DNA of 64,000 nt, taken from NCBI GenBank assembly GCA_030704615.1, contig JAKLZA010000356.1, positions 1-64,000 on the forward strand, in the 5' to 3' direction. The notes beneath the pieces are model-generated. The model was given only the letters and a program-made list of their open reading frames with translations. It ran no database searches and was not told where the DNA came from. How positions within the stretch are numbered: position 1 is the first letter of the stretch; each line of letters opens with the position of its first letter. The position numbers and the translations under genes were made by a program. Below, one piece after another: positions 10,138 to 18,730 of the stretch. The DNA is from Takakia lepidozioides. Lineage: Eukaryota > Streptophyta > Takakiopsida > Takakiales > Takakiaceae.

Positions 10138-11579
10138 TTGCCTACCATGGTTGCTCAGACTCCATTGTGGGGCACGAGCAAGGATTTGCAGCGGGATGCT
10201 GATCGACGGGTGCAACAAGCCTGGGTGGAGGCTTTTGTACCGTCAGGAGAGGAGGAGAGTGTGGGGATTGCACCAGGACCACCTCAATTGTCTCCATTGG
10301 ACACCACACCTATTGTGTGGCAGTATCCGGATGAAGGCATTTGTCTTCTGGACTTGTTTGGCGGGATCAGCACCGGATTGGCTGTTGTGTTACAGGCAGG
10401 TGTACGAGTTCGGCATTACCTGTATGTGGAGAGGGATGAGACTGCACGACGCGTTTCACTTCGCCATGTTGCTCAGTTGGTGCAGCGGTACCCTGAGTTG
10501 TTGTCGGTATCTGCAATTCGTGGATATCAGCAGGCCTTGCCAGCAGACATTTCGTTGCTGGGGGCGCAGGATTTGGAGCGGGTTGGCTCCATTGATCTGG
10601 TAGTGGCAGGTTGGCCCTGCCAAGGGCATTCATCAGCCGGGCATGGCAATGGATTGCGAGACTCAAGGTCGGGTCTGTTTTGGGAGATGGTGCGGGTTTT
10701 GCGCCACTTGCAGCTTCATCAAGCTGTATCTCCAGCATACATCTTGGAGAATGTGCCACTGATGGGCGATTCTCGGGCCAGGGTGATGGCCAGTGTGCAT
10801 CAAGTCCGGTCGTGGCTTGGGTCAGCAGTGTTGCTAGATGCAGCTACAGTGGGGTCACGAGCTCATCGTCCACGGCTATGGTGGACTAACTTGATGCCAC
10901 CCGCACTGCTCAAGCGTGCATTTGATGGGGTGCAGCGGCCAGCACATCTCACAGTGGATAACATTCTGGACACAGGGAGGCAGTCTCAGCGTGTGAGACA
11001 CGATGACTGTTCGCCTTTGGCAGTGGTCAACAAGGTGGGTCAACCACGGGCAGCATTACCTACACTGCTCAGCTTCCCAGGATCGCATGCTTTCCGGGAT
11101 AGTGGACCTGGCCTCCTGTGGGATGCTCAGTTGCAGCAGGTAGTGGAGCTGACGAGCGTGAGCGGGCAATGGGTTTTACCACTGGTACCACGGCGGTGTC
11201 GTCTCTTTCTGAGGCATCACGTCGTCAAGTGTTGGGGCAAGCAATGGATCTCAATTGCTTGACCTGGATTATCAGCTTGGCTCTAGCTGAGCAACGCAGA
11301 GTGCGGAGTACACTTCCCTCAATGGTCTCTCTGCCTACCGAGACGGTTCAAGCAGTGAGTGGGGCGAGCATGTGAGGACCACGGGGTGCATGCATCCATG
11401 GCACACGTGGGAGGTGCTCGAGGGTTCAGAGGGAGTTGGCAGCCAAGGCGGCTGTGATAGATGAGGTTGGGGATTCTTCTCGGGTTGAGGAGGTCCTCAA
11501 TGATGAGATGATGGGGCAGGATGAGGTCTTGTCATTGACTGAGCAGGCAGGGAGTACTGCTCAAGAGGTTGCAGCATAG
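10138..11579 (+). pseudogene. C5 cytosine DNA methyltransferase domain in gypsy A copy 1
   Basis: The C5-MTase motifs appear in order. Motif I is LLDLFGGIS (SAM binding, about 10344). Motif II is YVERD. Motif IV is GWPCQGHSS with the catalytic Cys at 10618-10620. Motif VI is ILENVP (Glu codon 10747). Motif VIII is RAHRPRLWW. Motif IX-like ERERAMGF and motif X RRQVLGQAMDLNCLTWI follow. Motifs I-VIII are open in one frame (10138-11262); IX-X lie in the -1 frame from about 11145, a change shared with copy 2. The short target-recognition gap and the motif X style resemble the DNMT3/DRM side of the family. Expected activity is 5-methylcytosine on DNA, SAM dependent. Two compensating indels (about 11360 and 11425) occur before the UAG at 11577. 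Confidence 0.88.
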
Positions 11580-11585
11580 CAACCA
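11571..11585 (+). promoter_or_regulatory. Putative UAG readthrough site before RT, copy 1
   Basis: In-frame TAG (11577-11579) is followed by CAACCA, matching the UAG-CAR-YYA readthrough context known from tobamoviruses. The frame upstream (methyltransferase motif X and tail) and the frame downstream (RT) are the same, with no other stop between them and the RT core in this copy. The site is identical in copy 2 at 31358. Confidence 0.6.
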
Positions 11586-12791
11586 CGGGACGCGTTCTCT
11601 ACCTCTAAGCCCACTGGACTTAAGGTTGTAGTTACGGAGGACAATTGGGAGCCTGACATTGGACCCATTGTCACCGGAGGAGAGAGACGACGTATACGGC
11701 GGTTCCTGAGGGCTTACAGGAATTGCTTTGCCTTCAGTTTGAAGGACTTGGGAGCACTGAAGGGTCAAGAGATCCGTATTGAGTTGGCCACTGACACGCC
11801 AATCTTTCGGAGACCCTATAGATACAGTGACATGGAGAGGTCTTTGATTCAGATGAGGACTCAAGATCTCTGGGAGGCAGGTTTGGTGGAGCTCTCTGGT
11901 GGAGAGTATGCTTCAGCCACAGTGATGCCAGCCAAGAAGGATGTCTATGGCAAGTGGACGGAGAGACGTATGTGCGGTGATTACCGGCCTGTAAATCGTC
12001 AGACCAAGTCCGATAAGTATGCCATGCCAACACCAGAGGAGATCTTTGATGCCATCGGGCATGCTAAGGCCTTTAGCACTTTGGATTTACGATCCGGATA
12101 TCACCAGTTGCCAATCAAGGAGGCGGACAAGCAGAAGACGACATTCTGGGGGATCAATGAGCACGGCAAGGATTGCCTATATCAGTGGCGGTTCTTACCA
12201 TTTGGGCTTAAGAATGCTCCTGCAGAGTTTCAGAGAGTCATGGATAGGATTCTAGCAGGGGTGGACTTTGCTCGGTGCTACATAGATGACATCATCATCT
12301 TTAGTGTTACGATGGAGGAGCATGAGAGACACCTTCAGATGGTATTGGAGCGCTTGAGAGCGCACGGATTGAAGTTGCATCCGGGGAAGTGCAAGTTTTT
12401 CCACAACCAGATTGAGTATCTGGGTCACATGATATATCCTGGAGGATTGGGGGTACAGCAAACTAAGGTAGAGGCCATTGCACAAATTCCACGCCCCACG
12501 GATGTGAGCCGAGTTCGAGCTTTCATGGGGTTGGCAAACTATTATAGACGGTTTGTCAAGGGATTTAGTACCATTGCAAAGGCTCTAACCAAGCTGACCA
12601 AGGTGGACCAGGAGTGGCAGTGGGAAGATGAGCAGGAACGAGCTTTTCAAGAGCTCAAGGCGAGGTTGACCTCGGCGCCTATCTTGAGACGACCTATCAG
12701 GGGGCGTCCTTTCAGCTGCATACGGATTGGAGCATGCTGGGGCTTGGAGCGGTGCTCACACAGGTGGATGATGAGGGAAGAGAGTTCGTAG
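11580..12791 (+). pseudogene. Gypsy A copy 1 reverse transcriptase
   Basis: The RT is open from just after the UAG. Landmarks are RRPYRYSDMER (entry to the fingers), CGDYRPVNRQT, FSTLDLRSGYHQLPI (motif A Asp), LPFGLKNAPAEFQRVMD (motif B) and YIDDIIIFS (catalytic motif C, 12279-12290). The thumb region has LGHMIYPGG and FMGLANYYRRFV. This is typical Ty3/gypsy. A missing T in the run near 12712 (copy 2 has CCTTTTCAG) takes it out of frame before RNase H. Confidence 0.92.
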
Positions 12792-13180
12792 TGGCTTACG
12801 CTAGCCGCTCGAACAACGCTGCAGAGGCTAAGTACAGCTCATATGAGGGAGAGTGCTTAGCTGTAGTGTGGGCCGTGGCACACTTCAGGTGCTATCTATA
12901 CGGCAATCTTTTCACCCTTGTCACGGATCACCAGCCACTCAAGTGGTTGATGGAGTCAGACAAGCTTACGGGGAAGCTTGCACGGTGGGCACTTATACTC
13001 CAGGAGTATGACTTTCAGGTTGTGCATCGACCGGGTTTGGTCAATCGGGATGCGGATGGATTGAGTCGCAATCCATGCATGAGCCAGCAGGATGACACTG
13101 GAGCTCGGTGGCATGGGGAGACGGACGAGGAGATGGTGCCGGGATGGCACGCATCTGCATTTTTGTGTATCTTGGCATAG
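12734..13180 (+). pseudogene. Gypsy A copy 1 RNase H
   Basis: An RNase H domain of the Ty3 type: GLGAVLTQ, VAYASRS, YEGECLAVVWAV with the catalytic Glu, and VTDHQPLKWL with the catalytic Asp. It would remove the RNA strand during cDNA synthesis. It runs on through the tether (VVHRPGLVNRDADGLSR) and stops at a TAG at 13178 caused by one substitution. Copy 2 has TCG there. Confidence 0.9.
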
Positions 13181-13207
13181 GGAGGTCAGATTGGACCTAC
13201 AATAGGG

Positions 13208-14710
13208 ATGACTGTAGACGGAGTGTCTGAGGACCCTGAGGCTAGTGATGAGCTAGGTGGTGCCAGAGATATACATGAGGATTCGGCTGTGTTGGACTAC
13301 CTCCGCACGGGAGACACGGCAGCCATTGTGACTGCCAGGGAGAGGGATCGGATCCTGCAACGAGCCAAGAGGTTCAATGGGAGGGGATACACCTACTTCG
13401 AGTGTGGGAGAATGGTCGGGTGAGGATTGTGCCTCACCCCACACAGCGTGCACGGTTAGTGCGGCATGCCCATGAGGAGTTGGGGCATTTTGGAGTGCGA
13501 CGCACTCACAGTTTACTGCAGGGGCAGTATTGGTGGCGTGGTATGCATACAGAGGTGCGACAGTTCGTGGCTAGGTGCATGGTGTGTGACAGGGTGCGTG
13601 CTTCATTCAACGCCCCTACACCACAGTTGCATCCTTTACCAATCATGGGATTGGGCTACAGGTGGAGTCTTGACTTCGCAGGACCGTTGCCACTGACTAT
13701 GCGCCACCACAATATGTGTTGGTGATGGTGGAGCACTTCTCCAAGTGGATTGAGTTGGTTCCATTGCCTGACAAGGCTAGTGAGGGGGCTGCGTATGCAT
13801 TCTTGGATCGTGTGCTTAGCCGATTTGGTGCTCCAGCTGAGGTACTCACGGACCAAGGGAGAGAGTTTTTGGGGGAGTTTCAGGCTTTGTGTGATAAAGC
13901 CTTGATAGACCACCGCACCACTTCTCGGGATCATCCTGAGGCCGATGGCTTAGCAGAGAGAGTTGTTCAGACGGTGAAGAGGGGTTTGCGCAAGTATGGC
14001 TTGCAGAAGGACACCTAGGAGATTGGGATCTTCAGGTTCCTTGGTTAGCCATGGGCTAAAGGTTCAGCAAACAAGCATCACTTGCCTCCTTCTCACCATA
14101 TTTCCTTCTCTTTGGCCGAGAGCCGGATTTGCCTGCAGCCATTCGTAGGGACACTGCTCAAGTCCTTAACCTTGACGATCCGGACGTGTGGGTACGTGCA
14201 TGTGATCAGCGTGCAGAGTTGTTCAAGAAAGTCATGCCCATGGCTTTTGAGAACCTTGCCATTGCACAGCACCGTGATACGTTGAGGTATGCCACTATAC
14301 GTGGTGGAGGATATCGTCCTGGGGTTCGGAGGTTTAGCCCTGGTGACTATGTTTATTTGCAGCAGACTGCTCCTACGACTCTGGATGTTACTGCAGGGCG
14401 TGTTATTCTGAGGGTTCGAGAGGTGTTGCCCTCAGGGGTCCTGATCTTGGAGGGTCGGGATGGCATGACTTGGAAGGACCATGTGCGTAATTGTGCGCCA
14501 TGTCACCTTCCCAATGTCGATGGCAGAGTTGACCCAAACTTGGCAGTGGTACCTGCAGGTTTGAGGTGCATGCTTTGTGGGTCTGCCAAAGGGGCAGCCA
14601 CCATGCTGGTGTGTGATCGATGCTCAAGGGGTTGGCATATGGGATGCTTGACACCACCTCTTGAGAAGGTTCCTGACGGAGATTGGTTGTGTCCACACTG
14701 CTTGGGATAG
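13208..14710 (+). pseudogene. Gypsy A copy 1 integrase with C-terminal PHD finger
   Basis: The integrase is broken into at least four frames, with indels near 13375, 13712 and 14013 and an altered codon near 14058. It has the HHCC zinc region (HAHEELGHFGVRR...CMVCDRVR), the core Asp in SLDFAGPL, the second Asp in LTDQGREF, the Glu in DGLAERVVQ, and a C-terminal GDYVYL segment. The last 45 codons (14567-14701) form a PHD finger with Cys4-His-Cys3 spacing: CMLC, VCDRCSRGWHMGC, WLCPHC. Copy 2 (32887-34491) shows the same region unbroken. Confidence 0.88.
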
Positions 14711-14970
14711 TGGCAGTGGACATGACTGGAGGCAGCTAACAAGACATGGGAGGCCAAGCTCATAGGAGTCAATACATGAGATCCCAAGCTCAAGTTCACA
14801 GGTTGCAAGACGGCGACTAATGATGGGGCAACTCTTGCACCCGGCCTCTTGATCTATCGAGTTTGAGTGTAGTAGGGATAATGGTGGAGGACTTAGTGAG
14901 GCTATGGTCACTATCACATCTTGTGGCTACCTGGACTTAGAGGGACCTAAGCACCAGCTAGGGGGGCAAT
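14711..14970 (+). other. Gypsy A copy 1 3' UTR and polypurine tract
   Basis: Untranslated tail after the PHD stop. It ends in CTAGGGGGGCAAT at about 14958-14970, the expected primer for plus-strand DNA, directly before the TGTGTGG start of the LTR. No other feature is seen. Confidence 0.6.
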
Positions 14971-15158
14971 TGTGTGGACTAGTGACTGCCATAGTGGGCA
15001 GCATAATGGCAGCCTAGTGACTGACTAGTTGTAGCCTAGTGGTTGGACTAGTGGCTGGACTAGTGGTGGACTAGTAGTATACTAGTGTGTGGTGTGCACA
15101 TGTGTTGTGTGGTTTTGGACAGCGATGTAGTTGTGTAGCGATATGTATGCGCACGACA
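14971..15158 (+). repeat. Gypsy A copy 1 3' LTR, truncated
   Basis: Starts TGTGTGGACTAG next to the polypurine tract. It is rich in CTAGTG/GACTAG motifs repeated at short spacing. It stops at CGCACGACACC, where the minus-strand gypsy B begins. The identical stop in copy 2 shows the break predates the duplication of this block. Confidence 0.75.
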
Positions 15159-16594
15159 CCTTTCTTCTGCAACCATAGAACCAAATCCCCCGTCTTAAAA
15201 GTTTTTAACTTGCCTTCATCAAACTGTTCCTTTCGCTTCATCTGAATTTTGGTCATATTATCAGCTGCATCAGCACGTACTTCTTCCACATGGTATAATT
15301 CATGTTTCCTGACCTTGATGGAGTCTTGCAATTCTATTCTTTTTCCCCACTCCGTTCTCATGGTAGGTAACAGGAATTCCACTGGAAGTAAGGCTTCCAT
15401 ACCATAAACTAATTGGAATGGTGTATACTTAGTGGTGACTTTATATGAAGTCCTGTTTGACCACAAAGCTGTCAGCAGCTTTGTATCCCAATCCGTTCTG
15501 TTTGCATTGACTATCTTAGCCAAGATAGTACATAGTATTTTGTTGGTAGCCTCTGCCTGCCCATTACCCTGTGGGTAATATGTTGTACTCTTTCTATGCA
15601 CAATCATAAACTCTTTAGTCAACAACTCAATGGTCTCATTCATGAAGTGACTTCCCTGATCACTGATAAATTCTAAGGGACAGCCAAATCGTGTAAGTAT
15701 GTTCTCGTACAGGAACCTTGCTGTGGACTTGGCTGTGTTGTCCCTCAAAGCTTTAGCTTCCACCCACTTTGTAGTATAATCAGTGGCTGTAATTATGTAC
15801 CTGTTTCGTGTATTTTTGGATGGTGGGTTAATTGGTCCAACAAAGTCTAGTCCCCATTTCTGAAATGGTTCCGTAGGCATTGTAGGATGCAAGGCCATCC
15901 TTCCAGATCTCTGCAAAGGTCCTAGCCTCTGACATTCATCACACTTCTGACAATACTCGTGTACATCTTTGAACAAAGTAGGCCACCAGTATCCTGCGAG
16001 TAGTATCTTTCTACTGGTAGTCTCTTCTCCAAAATGACCTCCAGCCACTCCTTTATGAACTTCCGCCAAAACTTTATTTACTTCATGGTGGTACAAGCAT
16101 CGTTTTAGTACTCCATCAGGTCTTAACTTATACATTCTGCTTCCTACCATAGTATAAGGTAAAGCTTTGATAGCGATTCTCTTCCTCTGCTCCTTACCAT
16201 AACTAGGTGGGCACTGACCATGAGCAAGGTAGTATCTGATTGGCCACTGCCAATCTAACCAGTCATCTGCACTTCCCTGCACCTCCACTGCAAAGAGACT
16301 CGCATCTGGTAATTGATCATCTATTCCTGTGGCTGGTTCTCCTGTTGACAATCGTGACAAATGATCCGCCACAAGATGCAGTCTCCCAGGCTTGTAAACA
16401 ACCTCGAACTCAAACTCGTGCAAGATTATCAACCATCTTGCTATTCTTCCGCTTATCAAAGGTTGTTTACCAGGTATATCAGAGCCTGGTGATCCACATA
16501 GAACATAAACTTCTTGCCCAACAGGTAATGCCTGAATTTCTTCACTGCATAGATCATTGCCATCTTTCTGTTGTGCTATAGTTCCTTTCAGCAC
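15071..16594 (-). pseudogene. Gypsy B copy 1 RNase H tail and integrase
   Basis: Minus-strand Ty3/gypsy pol, unrelated in detail to gypsy A. It has the end of RNase H (ARWLIILHEFEFEVVYKPG), the integrase zinc region (HKGVAGGHFG...CQKCDECQ), the DDE core (KWGLDFVGPI, FISDQGSHFMNETI, GNGQAEATNKIL) and a GDLVLWLQKKG end. Its last 29 codons run out into gypsy A LTR sequence, so the true C-terminus is lost at about 15159. One base missing near 16464 (GGTTGTTTACC against GGTTTGTTTACC in copy 2) and a shared break near 16565 separate it from the RT part. Confidence 0.88.
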
Positions 16595-17283
16595 TGTTCA
16601 TCAACCGGCTAGCATAGTACACACGTGAATCTATATTCCCTGTAACATTCTGGGCTAACACCGCTCCCAACGCTTCTCCTGATGCATCGCAGTGAACATG
16701 GAATACTACATGCCAGTGAGGGTTAATCAGCACAGGTGTAGTTGTTACTGACAGTGTAAGTTCCTCAAATGTCTGTTGACATTCAGCTGTCCAGGCAAAC
16801 ACTGCATCTTTCTTCAGTAGTTTGCTCAATGGTGCTGCTATTTGTGCATACCTTTTGACAAATCTCCTGTAATAACTGGTTTGCCCAAGGAATCTCCGTA
16901 GACTTTTAACATTCACTGGTGGTGGAGAGGCTTTAATGGACTCTGTCTTTCTGGGATCCACAAGGAGTCCCTTCTTACACACAATGTGTCCCAGAAGCAC
17001 CCCTGAGTTCACACAGAAAGTACACTTCTCTGGATTCAGGCCCAGACCTCTCATCCTGCATCTGGCCAAACATAACTCCAATTTATGCAAGTGCTCACTC
17101 TTAGAGCTGTACACACTGAAATCATCCAAGAATACCTGCATGAAATCATCCAGATACTCATGAAAAGATTCACTTATCACTCTCTGAAAGGTCGCTGGTG
17201 CATTACAAAGTCCAAAGGGCATGACTTTGTATGCATAAGCCCCCCAGTCTGTGATGAAAGCTGTTTTCCCTTGGTCTTCTTCT
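15159..17283 (-). mobile_element. Ty3/gypsy retrotransposon B remnant, copy 1
   Basis: Holds only the pol part from mid-RT to integrase, with no gag, protease or LTRs. Both ends are abrupt: at 15159 against the gypsy A LTR, and at 17283 against the PLE leader. The copy at 35458-37584 has the same two junctions. Confidence 0.85.
16554..17283 (-). pseudogene. Gypsy B copy 1 reverse transcriptase, 5'-truncated, with RNase H start
   Basis: The frame enters the RT at KTAFITDWGAYAY with PFGLCNAPATFQRV (motif B) and VFLDDFSVYS (catalytic motif C, about 17115-17145). It continues to LGHIV, FLGQTSYYRRFVK and the RNase H start (VHCDASGEALGAVLAQ). The fingers and motif A are missing. The codons upstream of 17283 on the minus strand are antisense PLE leader, so the open frame reaching 17366 is chimeric. 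It stops after NYSTTERWQ because of a frame change shared by both copies. Confidence 0.88.
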
Positions 17284-17660
17284 AGGGGTTGAGACTTGAC
17301 CCTATGTTTGTGAGTGCCTTGAGCGCATGCTTGCCCATAGTGAGCAAGATTTTTGTCGCTAAACAAGGAGAAGCAAACATAAAAAAGCTTACGGTTGGAG
17401 CGAAAAGTGCCTCATTCTTCAATTAGAGAACCTTATCTCGTGAGGGCGGGAGTCCTTGCATAAGACATAATAGTCTTATAGCATCCCTTTAGGCACGATA
17501 GGCGCACTTTGTATGCATTTGTCTTGGTTTCCATTGCATTTGTATTTGGGTCCTAACCGGCCCCCCTTAAAATTTACTGTGTCTTTTTCCAGTATTTTTT
17601 TTACTTTTTGTTACCTTTGCAAGCCTTTGTTGACCACCCTAAACCCTAAACTCTTTTTCC
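17284..17660 (+). other. PLE copy 2 leader
   Basis: Non-coding leader with a hairpin (ATAAGAC-ATAATA-GTCTTAT near 17460-17480) and a short ACCCTAAACCCTAAA stretch at 17637-17651, right before the ORF1 start codon. No gene. Confidence 0.6.
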
Positions 17661-18713
17661 ATGGCGGAACTAGCAGGTAACAAACGTCCATGTCCTAGCT
17701 TAGGCGTCGGCCCTTCTCATGCATCCGCGTCTTCTTCTTCTAGCATGGATATCTCCATTCCTCCCCCTTTGCTTGCATTTGTGCATACATCGGTCAAGGA
17801 ATTCAAAAGTCTTAGGCATGAGCATGAAAAGACTTCCAAGTACCTTCAGAAATTGCAAGTGCAATTCGAAGAAGGCACCATACCCAACTCCCTTAGAATG
17901 AGTCCTCCTAAACTTCAAATAGGAGATCCCGAGGCCCAATCCGTCCTTGATGCGAGCCTGGCCGAATGCACAACCGCATATCGGATCAAGTGCTTTGAAG
18001 CACTCATCAAAGCCCAAGAATCTCGACTTGCTAGCTTGACCCACAAGCTCGAGCAATCGAAACCGGTCTTTGAGACTCGCCTCTCGGATTTGATTTCGCC
18101 TTTACGATCCTTAAATTTGATAGGTGACAAGTCTAAGTCTTCCATCGAGTCGTGGCATCTTCATCTTAGCAATCTCTTTGTTACTCATGTAGATGCATTT
18201 CTCATTCACAAACAACTTTCCGACGTCAGCAAGGCCGCGGCTATCGCCGCTCGCAACGTTGCTCGGGAAGGTGCTATGGAAGAAGCGGAGACCCTCCCTG
18301 TGGAACCGTCCATTGCTACCCTCGTGAAACGCGAGGTGGTCAAGGAAGTACTCAAGGAGGTGAAGAAGGTGGTGAATTCCATCCAGGTGAAACCTAAGGC
18401 CCAGAAGCTTGGGACCAAACCGGCTAGTAAGCCTAAGGCGAATCCTGGCGGAAAGTCGGGAAACGGCAAGCAGCAGAAAGGTATCCGGGTCTCCACCCGT
18501 TCTGCTGCGTCACCTACCTCTTTCAACAAGAGGTCAGGCCCGAACCGCACAACCGGTTCTGGTACGGGAGGCCGAAAACCTTCAGCGAGGGTCAACGGAA
18601 AACCGGCCACGACGAAGGGTGTGACGACGACGACGACGAAGACGAAGCGGCCATACGTACCTCCTCACAGACGCGGGGGCGCACGAGGAGTCTCTTCTGG
18701 TACCCGCTCGTAG
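17661..18713 (+). CDS. PLE ORF1 protein, copy 2 (350 aa)
   Basis: The start ATG (CCATGGCGGAA) is shared by copies 2, 5 and 6. The N-terminal 35 residues are Ser/Pro rich. Residues about 45-160 are charged and helical with heptad-like spacing (likely coiled coil). The C-terminal 120 residues are very basic, rich in Lys, Arg, Gly, Ser and Thr, with a TTTTTKTKRPYVPPHRRGG end, which suggests nucleic-acid binding. I recognise no named domain. Position before the RT suggests an RNA-binding or chaperone role like ORF1 of other non-LTR elements (inference). The RT frame is open in the -1 frame across the whole basic tail. Confidence 0.8.
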   Translation: MAELAGNKRPCPSLGVGPSHASASSSSSMDISIPPPLLAFVHTSVKEFKSLRHEHEKTSKYLQKLQVQFEEGTIPNSLRMSPPKLQIGDPEAQSVLDASLAECTTAYRIKCFEALIKAQESRLASLTHKLEQSKPVFETRLSDLISPLRSLNLIGDKSKSSIESWHLHLSNLFVTHVDAFLIHKQLSDVSKAAAIAARNVAREGAMEEAETLPVEPSIATLVKREVVKEVLKEVKKVVNSIQVKPKAQKLGTKPASKPKANPGGKSGNGKQQKGIRVSTRSAASPTSFNKRSGPNRTTGSGTGGRKPSARVNGKPATTKGVTTTTTKTKRPYVPPHRRGGARGVSSGTRS

Positions 18714-18730
18714 ACCCGAAGGCTTACGCT

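Larger units (their letters stand above)
3392..15158 (+). mobile_element. Ty3/gypsy retrotransposon A, copy 1, carrying a DNA methyltransferase and a PHD finger
   Basis: The order is LTR piece, very long leader (about 3.5 kb), gag with two zinc knuckles, aspartic protease, C5 cytosine DNA methyltransferase, UAG stop, RT, RNase H, integrase, PHD finger, polypurine tract at 14960-14966, and a truncated 3' LTR. The RT-RH-IN order puts it in Ty3/gypsy. Several one-base frameshifts separate the modules, but copy 2 is usually open at the same sites, so an ancestral polyprotein interrupted by one UAG can be inferred. The 3' LTR is cut by gypsy B at 15158. Confidence 0.88.

Noticed and set aside
17085-17285. 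Plus-strand frames opposite gypsy B
   Set aside because: Antisense shadows of the RT coding strand.
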